NCBI RefSeq assembly: GCF_016722895.1 | Contig: NZ_JAEQNA010000001.1 | Coordinates: 930,001-994,000, forward strand | Length of the DNA: 64,000 nucleotides | Reading direction: 5' to 3' | From: Ramlibacter aurantiacus | GTDB taxonomy: Bacteria; Pseudomonadota; Gammaproteobacteria; Burkholderiales; Burkholderiaceae_C | In this document: one piece after another, positions 12,533 to 20,171 of the stretch | How the letters are laid out: the number at the start of each line of letters is the position of its first letter | Numbering within the stretch: position 1 is the first letter of the stretch | Translations under genes and position numbers: made by a program | Notes under the pieces: model-generated | Databases searched by the model: none | What the model was told of the DNA's origin: nothing | The model's input: only the letters and a program-made list of their open reading frames with translations

Positions 12533-13708
12533 TCATGTGCTCGCCTCCTGCAGGACTTGACTCGCCGCTGTGCAAGTCCTGTCCATCTGTGCGTTCGTCA
12601 GCGTCGGATGAACCAGGAACATCACGCTCGATTCACCCAACTCGCGCGCTCCGGCAAGACGCTGGGCGGGGCGCCAGCCCGTCTGGTCGAACGCTCGCTC
12701 GAGGTACACCTCCGAGCAGGATCCTTGATAGCACGGCACCCCTTGGCGGCCGATCGTCTCCACGATGCGATCGCGCGACCACCCGGGCGCCAGCGCCTCC
12801 CGACGCACGTACACATAGCACTTGTAGTGGGCGTGAACGACATGGGGCGGAACCTGCGGTACCCGCACTGCGGCGTATGGCTTGCACGCTTCCCATATGG
12901 CCTGCGCGTGACGTGTGCGTGCAGCAGTCCATTCAGGCATGCGGCGCAGCTGGATCCGGCCGATCGCGGCCTGGAGCTCCAGCATCCGCCCATTCGTGCC
13001 GAAGCTCTCGTGCAGCCAACGAAACCCCGGCGGGTGCTCTCGCTCGTAGACCGCCGCGTAGCTCTTGCCGTGCTCCTTGAATGCCCATACTCGGCGCCAA
13101 AGCGCTTCGTCGTTGGTGGTGACCATCCCACCCTCACCGCCGGTGGTCATGATCTTGTCCTGACAAAAGCTCCACGCAGCCACGTGGCCTATCGAGCCGA
13201 CCCGTCGGTTCCTGTCGCACGCGCCGTGCGCCTGGGCGCAGTCTTCGATCACCATCAAGCCGTGCCGCTGCGCGAGCGCCATGATCGGGTCCATGTCGCA
13301 GGGCCAGCCCGCGAGGTGGACGCAGATGACTGCGCGCGTACGCACGGTGATCGCTTTTTTAATGCTTGCGGCGAAGACGTTTCCGCTGTTGATGTCGACG
13401 TCGGCGAACACGGGTACCGCGCCCGCCCTCACGACGCACGAAGCGGTCGCCATGAAGGTGCGGGGCGGCACGATCACCTCGTCACCTTCACCGATGCCCA
13501 ACGCCGTGAGTGCGGCCTCCAAGGCGACGGTGCCATTTGCCAGGGCGACTGCGTACTTGGTGCCGCACCAGGCTGCGAACTCGGCTTCGAAGGCGCGGCA
13601 TTCCTCCCCCGTCCAATAGTTGACTTTGTTGGACAGCAGGACGTCGCTCACGGCGTCGGACTCTTCCTCGGAGAAGCTTGGCCATGCAGCAAACGGCGTG
13701 TTCAGCAT
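12533..13708 (-). CDS. DegT/DnrJ/EryC1/StrS aminotransferase, probable PglE role
   Basis: This PLP-dependent sugar aminotransferase has 391 residues. The Schiff-base lysine is K185 in SFCQDKIMTTGGEGGM, and the VALANGTVALEAAL and VIEDCAQAHGA segments that hold PLP are present. It lies upstream of the WbpM/PglF-like dehydratase in the same direction, separated by 232 bases, so the likely substrate is the 4-keto-6-deoxy sugar made by that enzyme, giving a UDP-4-amino-4,6-dideoxy sugar. The ATG at 13708 has GGAGG 7 bases upstream on the - strand. Family assignment is firm; the PglE-like role is inferred from neighbours. Sequence identity to WbpE at 1452 is low, so it is not a duplicate. Confidence 0.85.
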   Translation of the reverse strand: MLNTPFAAWPSFSEEESDAVSDVLLSNKVNYWTGEECRAFEAEFAAWCGTKYAVALANGTVALEAALTALGIGEGDEVIVPPRTFMATASCVVRAGAVPVFADVDINSGNVFAASIKKAITVRTRAVICVHLAGWPCDMDPIMALAQRHGLMVIEDCAQAHGACDRNRRVGSIGHVAAWSFCQDKIMTTGGEGGMVTTNDEALWRRVWAFKEHGKSYAAVYEREHPPGFRWLHESFGTNGRMLELQAAIGRIQLRRMPEWTAARTRHAQAIWEACKPYAAVRVPQVPPHVVHAHYKCYVYVRREALAPGWSRDRIVETIGRQGVPCYQGSCSEVYLERAFDQTGWRPAQRLAGARELGESSVMFLVHPTLTNAQMDRTCTAASQVLQEAST

Positions 13709-14343
13709 GGCACGACCTCCAATTGCCGGTTCGAGATGCGCGGGAGGGCCAATGAGCCCGCCTGTTCGCCCGGGCGGAAACTCCCTGCGCGCACGGGAGA
13801 GAACCCACTTGATCCGCCAGTGGGTCGGGACCATTCGGCACGGGCACGAAGCCTGGCAGCACTGCAACCGGCAAGCTCCTCGCCAGCCCCGATGACAGCA
13901 CGCCTGAACATCGCGCGATGCGTTCGCAGCGATCGATCATCCCGTGCAAGAGTTGTGGTTGGAATCAGCACAGGGGCATTTCAGTTCAGGCCCGTTGCGC
14001 GCGCCATGGGACAATGGTCCCGAGCTCCTACTAACCATGAGCGGGTGCCCCGCCTGCGAGCACCACGACACAGGTGGTTGTGGTCACGTCCCTCGAGCCT
14101 CAGCAAATGGCGGGACCCGACCGCACCCTTCGTCGCCACTCATGCAAGGCCAACGCCGCGGGCAGTCGAGGGGCGCCGTCAAGCAGCGCCAGGTTGAATC
14201 GTTCGGCCCGACGGGGCGATCTGCAAGGCCGTGCAGATCGGCTCGACGCCATGGGTTGCGCGGTGCTTGTCGGGGCGTGCGAACGCCCGGTGAACCGCGA
14301 CCCCTGCGAGGCGCAATGCCCACACGGCAATCGTCACCTCGGT
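13709..14343. other. 635-base stretch with no recognisable gene
   Basis: Short open frames on both strands here have no family signatures, no convincing ribosome sites and compositions typical of GC-rich noise. The region precedes the aminotransferase gene (- strand) and must hold its promoter unless it is read through from the sugar transferase gene. I could not identify a convincing -35/-10 pair by eye. A decayed gene of the polysaccharide locus is possible but not supported. Confidence 0.4.
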
Positions 14344-15054
14344 TCAGCCTTGTGCTTCTGGAGAGCCGGTGAACTTCGGCATCGTGGCATCGCCCGCCGC
14401 AGAGATATCCGAGCAGCGCAAGACGTTGCGTACGGTTCGCGCCAGGATGTTCAAGTCGAGCCAAGGACTGCAGTGATCAACGTACCAGACATCCAGTCTT
14501 AGCTTCTGCTCCCAACTGATAGCGTTACGTCCATTGATCTGGGCCCAACCGGTGATTCCGGGTCGCACACGGTGTCGACGGGATTGCTCCGGTGAATACA
14601 ACGGGAGGTATTCCATCAATAGCGGACGAGGCCCCACGAGGCTCATCTCGCCTCGGAGCACGTTCCATAATTCCGGCAACTCGTCCAGACTCGACGATCG
14701 CAGCGCACGGCCAAAACGCGTGAGGCGCTTCCCATCCGGCAGTAGCTCCCCGTCCTCTCCCCGCTCGTCCGTCATGGTCCGGAACTTGACCATCTGAAAT
14801 GGAATACCGTTCAGCCCGGGGCGCTGCTGCCAGAAAAGGACCGGGCTCCCGAGCTTCATTCGGATCAGAAAGGGCAGCAACAGCAAGCACGGTGAGAACA
14901 CCGCCGCCAGCAGTACGGCAATCGTCAGGTCGAACATCCGCTTGAGCACCGAGGTACCGAACGCTCTCCCGCGGCTTGCCGGGCGGGGGCCGTCTGCGCG
15001 AGCTGGCATGGCAGGCATCGTTGGCATATTCAGGCCTGGTACATCAGTCTTCAT
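14344..15054 (-). CDS. Phosphoglycosyl transferase (PglC/WbaP C-domain type), undecaprenyl-phosphate sugar transferase
   Basis: The product is 236 residues and belongs to the small monotopic phosphoglycosyl transferases. After a flexible N-terminal segment it has LKRMFDLTIAVLLAA, the re-entrant membrane helix region, then KFRTMTDERG, the catalytic Asp-Glu pair in SLDELPELWNVLRGEMS, LVGPRPLLMEY and RPGITGWAQINGR. These enzymes start glycan assembly by moving a phospho-sugar from UDP onto undecaprenyl phosphate. The size matches PglC, which uses UDP-di-N-acetylbacillosamine, and the adjacent PglF-, PglE- and PglD-like genes support the same substrate here. Start codons at residues 10, 13 or 16 are alternatives. 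Confidence 0.92.
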   Translation of the reverse strand: MKTDVPGLNMPTMPAMPARADGPRPASRGRAFGTSVLKRMFDLTIAVLLAAVFSPCLLLLPFLIRMKLGSPVLFWQQRPGLNGIPFQMVKFRTMTDERGEDGELLPDGKRLTRFGRALRSSSLDELPELWNVLRGEMSLVGPRPLLMEYLPLYSPEQSRRHRVRPGITGWAQINGRNAISWEQKLRLDVWYVDHCSPWLDLNILARTVRNVLRCSDISAAGDATMPKFTGSPEAQG

Positions 15055-15367
15055 GAGCTATCCTGAAAGGTCGGAACTCCATCCCCAGGCTCCGATGAAA
15101 ACGGACCCCATCGCAGCTGAGAAAGGAGGGCCGCAGGTGCGTCTCGCTATTGGAGTCCACTTCCTCGGGCGATGCGCGAGATGAATGTCTTACCGAGCCT
15201 AGGAGAGTCGACCCACCGTTTGTCCCATGCCGAAATGGAAGGAGTGGCGCTTTCCCAAGACTGAAGTGGGCACCTCCCCCATGGGCTCGCCCCCCTCGGC
15301 CGTTGATCGCTCCAGCGGTGGCGTTCAGCGATCGCGCGGTCGCAATCAAGTCGCTACGATCAGTGCC
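15055..15367. promoter_or_regulatory. Divergent intergenic region between PglC-like and PglD-like genes
   Basis: This 313-base stretch separates two divergently oriented genes and probably holds promoters for both. On the + strand a TACGAT -10-like box at 15355-15360 ends 7 bases before the ATG at 15368, which would give a nearly leaderless transcript. No gene is supported inside it. Confidence 0.45.
15355..15360 (+). promoter_or_regulatory. -10-like box TACGAT close to start codon
   Basis: TACGAT lies 7 bases before the ATG at 15368. Together with similar boxes before polA, the DUF2782-like gene and uvrD it suggests transcription starting at or next to the start codon. No clear -35 is seen. 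Confidence 0.35.
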
Positions 15368-16006
15368 ATGAGAATTGTTCTTCTTGGGGCGGGCGGCCAT
15401 GCGAGCGACCTGTTGGCTGCGCTGGATGCCATCCGGCTTGAGTCAAACGCTCCGCCGTCGCATCTGGACATCGCCGGGTACATGGCCGAAGGCGAGGTTC
15501 GTCACGATCGATTCAGCGGCAGGTCGGTCAAGTTCCTCGGGAGCTTTGACAACATCGCCACGGTGGGGGCCACGCATTTCGTTCCGTGCGTCGGATACCC
15601 GCGGGGTCGCCAGCAGGTGGCAGCGATCGGGCTTCGGGCAGCCCTCAAGCCCTACACCATAGTCCACCCTCGCGCGTACGTGCCTCCGACGGCGGTAGTT
15701 GGACCTGGATGCCAGATCCTGGCGAACGCATGCGTTTCGCCATTGGCAGCGCTCGGCGCCTTCGTACTGATCGGCCAGGGCGCCATCGTCGGGCACGACT
15801 GCAAGATCGGCGACTTCTCGGCCGTCATGCCCGCCGCTTGCCTGAGCGGCGACGTCGTGGTCGGCGCAGGTACGCTGATAGGCGCGAACAGCACGGTCAT
15901 CGAAGGGCTCTCGATAGGCCCAGAAGCGCGCGTCGGCGCAGGTGCGGTGGTGACCCGCGATGTCCCAGCCGGCGTGACCGCAGTGGGCGTTCCTGCCCGG
16001 TGGTGA
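15368..16006 (+). CDS. Sugar N/O-acyltransferase, PglD/NeuD family
   Basis: This 212-residue acyltransferase begins with a PglD-type Rossmann-like domain (MRIVLLGAGGHASDLL) that binds the UDP-amino sugar and continues as a left-handed beta-helix of hexapeptide repeats. The catalytic-base histidine is H143 in GAIVGHDCKIGDF. PglD acetylates the 4-amino group to give UDP-di-N-acetylbacillosamine, and the neighbouring PglC-, PglE- and PglF-like genes point to that role. The start at ATG 15368 fits the family N-terminus exactly. There is no Shine-Dalgarno sequence; a TACGAT box lies 7 bases upstream, so translation may be leaderless. Confidence 0.87.
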   Translation: MRIVLLGAGGHASDLLAALDAIRLESNAPPSHLDIAGYMAEGEVRHDRFSGRSVKFLGSFDNIATVGATHFVPCVGYPRGRQQVAAIGLRAALKPYTIVHPRAYVPPTAVVGPGCQILANACVSPLAALGAFVLIGQGAIVGHDCKIGDFSAVMPAACLSGDVVVGAGTLIGANSTVIEGLSIGPEARVGAGAVVTRDVPAGVTAVGVPARW

Positions 16007-16085
16007 GACAGCCACCAGGCCTCACCCCCGGAATCGGACGAAGTCCCCGCGGGCTCTTCTGTCGGTGCCTTCAGCTGCGCCAGCT

Positions 16086-16763
16086 TCAGTTGACCGGCTT
16101 GTCCAGGTGGTGCCGGGTGGCGTAGGCATACAAATCCAGGCGATTGGTCAGGTGCAGCTTGCTGTAGATCGACGTCAGGTGGTTGCGCAAGGTGTGCTCG
16201 CTGATGCACAGCCGACTGGCGATCACCTTTGCCGGCGCCGAGGTATCGGCTGCCAGAGCCGCGATGGCTTGGCGCTCGCGATGGGTGAGCAGCGACACCC
16301 GAACCCGCTCAGGATCGCTCTTTTCGTCGGTCTTCTGGCGGGCCAGTTGCATGAACATGCGGCTGGTCGTGCCGCGGTCGATCCATAGCTCGCCCTGGTG
16401 CACCTTTTCGATGGCAGTCAGCAAGACCTTGGGCGACTCGCTCTTGCGCACGATGCCCTGCAGCCCGCTGAGCACGGCGTGGTCGAGCGCCCCAGGATCC
16501 GTCGTGCCGGTGAAGGCGATCACGCGCATGTGCCGGGGTTCGAGGAAATCGATGAACTCTGCCGAATCGAGGTTGCCATCGTGATCCACCACGATGACAT
16601 CGGCCGTGCCCAGCGGGAATGTCTGTCGGGCGGTCGAGAGCTCTGGCGCGGTGCCCGCGAGTTCCAATGCAGGCGATGACTTGACCAATTGCTCCAAAGC
16701 CCAGCACATCAGTGGCAGTGCCACCAAGCCGACCCGGATCTGTCTGTGATCAGCTTCCTGCAT
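16086..16763 (-). CDS. LuxR/NarL-type response-regulator-like transcription factor, copy 1
   Basis: The protein has 225 residues: a receiver-like domain (about 1-125) and a C-terminal LuxR helix-turn-helix (about 158-215, with LTHRERQ and SEHTLRNHLTSIYSKL). D60 lies at the phosphoacceptor position and K107 at the conserved lysine position, but the acidic pair usually found after the first strand is replaced by non-acidic residues (VGLVALPLM), so it may be a pseudo-receiver. It is a close paralogue of the gene at 17349-18026: both are exactly 225 residues with D60 and K107 in register. A divergent PilZ gene starts 246 bases away. The ribosome site is weak (AGGA, 3 bases from the ATG). Confidence 0.85.
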   Translation of the reverse strand: MQEADHRQIRVGLVALPLMCWALEQLVKSSPALELAGTAPELSTARQTFPLGTADVIVVDHDGNLDSAEFIDFLEPRHMRVIAFTGTTDPGALDHAVLSGLQGIVRKSESPKVLLTAIEKVHQGELWIDRGTTSRMFMQLARQKTDEKSDPERVRVSLLTHRERQAIAALAADTSAPAKVIASRLCISEHTLRNHLTSIYSKLHLTNRLDLYAYATRHHLDKPVN

Positions 16764-16787
16764 ACGTCCTACCCGTTAGTTTTGTCA

Positions 16788-16796
16788 GGGGGGGGG
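16788..16796. repeat. Run of nine G in the LuxR-PilZ intergenic region
   Basis: A G9 homopolymer lies 25 bases upstream of the start of the first LuxR-type gene (- strand). Such runs can change length by slippage and alter promoter spacing. Nothing else here shows that it does so. Confidence 0.6.
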
Positions 16797-16950
16797 AGAG
16801 GCATGGTAGGGACAATCCATCGGGCCGGCAACAACTCACTGAAAGCGACGACTTTCCAATACAGGAAGTCGCCGCGATGTCGATTCGAACGACCGAACAA
16901 CCCCCGATCAAGTACCTAGGCGGTCACCCATCCCGGGGGATAGAACGCTC

Positions 16951-16962
16951 CCGACAAATCAC
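16951..16962 (+). promoter_or_regulatory. Conserved 12-mer upstream of PilZ copy 1
   Basis: CCGACAAATCAC lies 59 bases before the GTG of the PilZ gene. The second cassette has CCGGCAAATCAC 58 bases before its PilZ start. Preservation of 11 of 12 bases in an otherwise diverged spacer suggests a shared regulatory site or promoter element. Confidence 0.4.
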
Positions 16963-17009
16963 AGAAAACACCGGGTACTGATGCGCCTGCACAGCTCCAC
17001 ACTTGCCCC

Positions 17010-17294
17010 GTGCCAGCCCACGAACGTCGAGCATTTCCGCGCGAGTTCCTTCGCATCAACTTGCGTTGGGAAGACGGCAGCACGGCCTACACCCGTGACG
17101 TCAGTCCCGAAGGCATGTATGTGTGGGTCGATGCGGGTGCTTTCATCGCCGACTGGGTTGCCGTCGAGTTGACGGACCCTCGATCGGGATTGCGGTTTCG
17201 GGCCTATGCCGAGGTAATGCGGATTGAGCCGGGCCTGACCCGCACGGGCGTCGCCATGCGCCTGCACTGGCGACGGTTCCTGCGACGACATTGA
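17010..17294 (+). CDS. PilZ domain protein, copy 1
   Basis: This 94-residue protein is a stand-alone PilZ domain, a cyclic-di-GMP receptor module. Both binding motifs are intact: R7-x3-R11 (RRAFPR) and D30-x-S32-x2-G35 (DVSPEG). The start is GTG at 17010; the alignment with the second PilZ copy, where R7, R11 and G35 fall at identical positions, supports it. It is transcribed divergently from LuxR copy 1 and followed by LuxR copy 2 pointing toward it. The neighbouring tad pilus locus is a plausible target of cyclic-di-GMP control, but that link is inferred from position only. Confidence 0.85.
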   Translation: MPAHERRAFPREFLRINLRWEDGSTAYTRDVSPEGMYVWVDAGAFIADWVAVELTDPRSGLRFRAYAEVMRIEPGLTRTGVAMRLHWRRFLRRH

Positions 17295-17348
17295 AGAGTG
17301 GGGCCCGCCCCACACCACCCGGGCGGGCGAACGAACCGCAGGCGGTCT

Positions 17349-18026
17349 TCAGGCCGCCGGCTTGTCCAGCCGGTGCCGCGTGGCGAAGGCGTACAGGTCA
17401 AGCCGGTTGCACACATCCAGCTTGCTGTAGATGGAACTGAGATGGTTGCGCAGCGTGTGCTCGCTGATGCACAGGCGCCGCGCGATCACCTTGCCCGGCG
17501 CAGCGGCATCGGTCACCACCGCCAGGATGGTCTGGCGCTCGCGCGCGGTGAGCGTGGCGATGCGCGCCAGCTCGGGATCGTCCTCGCGCGCAGCCTTCTG
17601 CCTTGCCATCTCCATGAAGATGCGGCTGGTGGCACTGCGATCGATCCACAGCTCGCCGAGGTGAACCTTCTCGATGGCCTTGAGCAGCGTGGCCGGCGGA
17701 TCGCTCTTGCGCACCACGCCATGCAGGCCCATGAGCACGGCCTGGTCGAACAGGCCCAGGTCGGTCAATGCGGTGAGCACGATCACGCGGCACCGGCTCT
17801 CTTCGAGCCATTCGAGCAACAAGGGCACATCGTCCTTGTCGTCGACATCCACCAGGACGACGTCAGCCGCGCCGACAGTCGAAGAACCGATGCCCTGGCG
17901 CAAGCCGTGGACGGACGCGACGACGGAGCAATTTGGCGAGGAGTCGACCAATTGCTCCAAGCCCCAGGACATCATCTGCTGAGCGACGATCGAAACTCGA
18001 ATGGCGGTCTCGGTCAACTGCGTCAT
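17349..18026 (-). CDS. LuxR/NarL-type response-regulator-like transcription factor, copy 2
   Basis: The product has 225 residues and the same architecture as copy 1: receiver-like domain with D60 and K107, and a LuxR helix-turn-helix (LTARERQ, SEHTLRNHLSSIYSKL). The segment after the first strand (VSIVAQQMM) again lacks the usual acidic pair. I chose the ATG at 18026 because AAGGAG lies 7 bases upstream on the - strand and it makes the two paralogues the same length; an open extension to 18140 is unsupported. It is divergent from PilZ copy 2, separated by 246 bases, the same distance as in copy 1. Its targets are unknown; the tad operon immediately downstream of the PilZ gene is the obvious candidate. 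Confidence 0.86.
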   Translation of the reverse strand: MTQLTETAIRVSIVAQQMMSWGLEQLVDSSPNCSVVASVHGLRQGIGSSTVGAADVVLVDVDDKDDVPLLLEWLEESRCRVIVLTALTDLGLFDQAVLMGLHGVVRKSDPPATLLKAIEKVHLGELWIDRSATSRIFMEMARQKAAREDDPELARIATLTARERQTILAVVTDAAAPGKVIARRLCISEHTLRNHLSSIYSKLDVCNRLDLYAFATRHRLDKPAA

Positions 18027-18214
18027 CGTGCGACTCCTTGGTGCCTGTTGCGGGAGATCGTAGGCAGGTGCCTGCGAGCTGCGAGCCATATTACATCTGG
18101 TTGCGACCGCTTGTGTGAACTTGCAAACGGATGAGCGCAATCGGCGTCACGGTCGAGTTCGTTCCAGCATGCAGAGCAGTCGAATGAACTAGAAGCAGGC
18201 ATGACATAAGCCCC

Positions 18215-18226
18215 CCGGCAAATCAC
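18215..18226 (+). promoter_or_regulatory. Conserved 12-mer upstream of PilZ copy 2
   Basis: CCGGCAAATCAC lies 58 bases before the ATG at 18273 and matches 11 of 12 bases of the element before PilZ copy 1. It is a candidate binding site or promoter part shared by the duplicated cassettes. Confidence 0.4.
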
Positions 18227-18272
18227 TCATGAGACCCTGGCCGACGGGTGCGCGCGATTCGACATTGCACGC

Positions 18273-18569
18273 ATGCCGCTCACCGAACGTCGAAGCACCG
18301 ATCGAGAAAGCCTGGAACTTCCGATCCGCTTGACCGATGGGCGCATCGCGCGCGCAACGAACGTCTGCCCGAGCGGCCTCTACCTGTTGCTTCCTGATGG
18401 CGCCTTGATCCCGGACTGGATCCGCGTCGACATCACCCTGCCCACGACCCGCGTTCGCGTGCATGCCTATGGCGAAGTGGTGCGCGTTGAACAACTCGCC
18501 AACGCCACCGGTGTCGCCCTGCGGCTTCACCACCTTCAACTGAGCCGCAGGGAACGCCATGACGCGTAG
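18273..18569 (+). CDS. PilZ domain protein, copy 2 (variant binding motif)
   Basis: This 98-residue single-domain PilZ protein is a paralogue of the one at 17010. R7-x3-R11 is kept (RRSTDR), but the second motif reads N30-x-C32-x2-G35 (NVCPSG), with cysteine where PilZ proteins normally have serine. Cyclic-di-GMP binding may therefore be altered. It ends 104 bases before cpaA, the first gene of the tad locus, in the same direction, and may be co-transcribed with it. Family assignment is good; the effect of the substitution is an inference. Confidence 0.82.
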   Translation: MPLTERRSTDRESLELPIRLTDGRIARATNVCPSGLYLLLPDGALIPDWIRVDITLPTTRVRVHAYGEVVRVEQLANATGVALRLHHLQLSRRERHDA

Positions 18570-18673
18570 TCCCCTTGTCATGGGCCGAGTGGTCATTCGC
18601 GATGACACAGCTACCACGCAAATCGTGACAGCGCACTCATTCGCCGCACCGCCGCAATTTCTAGAGTGAAGCC

Positions 18674-19249
18674 ATGAACTTCGACAACGCCTTCCTCGAT
18701 GCGATCGGCGCCCTGGTGTGGAACCCGGCCACCGGCGTGCTGATGGCGCTGCTGGCGGTGGCGGCCTGGATCGACTGGCGCACCTATCGCATCCCGAACT
18801 GGCTCACGCTGGGTGGAATGGTCTGGGGCCTGGCGTCGAGTGCGGCCATGGGCTATTCCCTGGTCGACGGGCTGCTGTTCGGACTGGCCGGCCTGACCCT
18901 TGGCCTTGCGCTCTTCCTTCCCCTGTGGCTGCTGCGCGTGATGGGTGCGGGGGATGTGAAGTTGATGGCGATGGTGGGGGCGTACGTGGGGGCGTGGGGG
19001 GTGTTCAAGGCGGCGCTGATCGTGGGCGTCGTCGGGGGCATCGCGGTGATCGCCTTCGCCCTGGTCCACCGCGCGAGCGGCCGCCTGGCCACCAACATGA
19101 AGGACATCGCCGCATCGATGGTGATCCCCGGCATGCCGCTGTGGCGCCCCGAGCTGGCGGGATCGTCGATCGGAAAACTTCCCTATGGCGTGAGCATCGC
19201 GGTGGGCAGCGTGGCCTACCTGGTGCTGCGGCAAGTGGGGCTGGCTTGA
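18674..19249 (+). CDS. cpaA: Prepilin peptidase CpaA/TadV (A24 family)
   Basis: This 191-residue membrane aspartic peptidase cleaves and matures Flp-type prepilins. The two catalytic aspartates are D34 in AWIDWRTYRIPNW and D94 in the GxGD motif (MGAGDVKLM). About five hydrophobic segments are present and there is no N-methylation domain, as is normal for the short TadV type. It opens the tad operon and is followed 19 bases later by cpaB. Its substrates in this window are the two Flp pilins (22440 and 33390) and probably the TadE-like pseudopilins. Confidence 0.93.
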   Translation: MNFDNAFLDAIGALVWNPATGVLMALLAVAAWIDWRTYRIPNWLTLGGMVWGLASSAAMGYSLVDGLLFGLAGLTLGLALFLPLWLLRVMGAGDVKLMAMVGAYVGAWGVFKAALIVGVVGGIAVIAFALVHRASGRLATNMKDIAASMVIPGMPLWRPELAGSSIGKLPYGVSIAVGSVAYLVLRQVGLA

Positions 19250-19268
19250 TTCATTGAAGGAGCGACAC

Positions 19269-20129
19269 ATGAGGAATGCAAAGGCTCTGTTCCTGCTCGC
19301 ACTGGCCGTGATCTTCGGGCTGGCTGCGGCTTACTACGCGACCCTGTGGGTTGCGCAACGCGGCACCATTCAGTCGTCCAAGGTCGCGGTGGCGGCCTTG
19401 GACATCGAACTGGGCAGCCGCATCACGCCGCAGATGCTCACCCTGGTGGACTGGCCCGCCGGCTCCTTGCCGCCCGGTGCGTTCGATGAGGTCGCCAAGT
19501 TGCAGGACCGTGTCGTCAAGCAGGCTATTCCGCGTGGCGATGCCGTCCTGGAAAGAAAGCTGTCACCTCCTGGCACGCAGGGAGGACTTTCCGCGGTGAT
19601 CGCGGAAGGCAAACGTGCCATGACGGTGCGCGTGAACGACGTGGTCGGCGTGGCGGGCTTCGCCCTCCCCGGCAACTACGTCGACGTGATGGTCAACACG
19701 CAAAAGGACCAGAAGGCCGGCGCCGAAAGCCAGATCAGCGTCACCGTGCTCGAGCAGGTGCTGGTGCTGGCCGTGGCGCAGGAAGCAGGTCGCGACGACA
19801 CCAAGCCCAAGGTGGTGAGCGCCGTCACCCTGGAGCTTTCTCCCGACGAAGCCGAGAGGCTGGACCTGGCGCGCAACGTGGGCACGCTTTCACTGGTGCT
19901 GAGAAACCAGCTGGACAAGGAATCGGTTGCCACCAAGGGCATCACGCGGGACCAGCTGCTCGGCCTGCAAAAGCCCGTCGCCCCGGTCCCGGCACCGCAG
20001 CCTCGCACGGTGCGGGTGGTGATGAAGGCCGAACCGCCTCCCGTGGCCGTGATGGCCGCGCCACCCGCCCCCAGGCGTGACTGCGTCGAGATCATCTCGC
20101 ACGGCAACCGCAGCGTCTCCTGCTTCTGA
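19269..20129 (+). CDS. cpaB: Flp pilus assembly protein CpaB/RcpC
   Basis: The product has 286 residues, an N-terminal membrane anchor or signal segment (about residues 5-27) and a SAF/antifreeze-like domain (VAVAALDIELGSRITPQMLTLV and AIPRGDAVLERKLSP), the CpaB pattern. It acts in the periplasm near the secretin. The ATG at 19269 has GAAGGAG 6 bases upstream, deciding the start over an upstream TTG. The C-terminal 60 residues are Pro/Ala-rich and end with a Cys-containing segment (RRDCVEIISHGNRSVSCF). Confidence 0.9.
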   Translation: MRNAKALFLLALAVIFGLAAAYYATLWVAQRGTIQSSKVAVAALDIELGSRITPQMLTLVDWPAGSLPPGAFDEVAKLQDRVVKQAIPRGDAVLERKLSPPGTQGGLSAVIAEGKRAMTVRVNDVVGVAGFALPGNYVDVMVNTQKDQKAGAESQISVTVLEQVLVLAVAQEAGRDDTKPKVVSAVTLELSPDEAERLDLARNVGTLSLVLRNQLDKESVATKGITRDQLLGLQKPVAPVPAPQPRTVRVVMKAEPPPVAVMAAPPAPRRDCVEIISHGNRSVSCF

Positions 20130-20171
20130 CGCCAGTCAGTGCAGCCCGAAGAACAACAAGGGAGAACCGAC

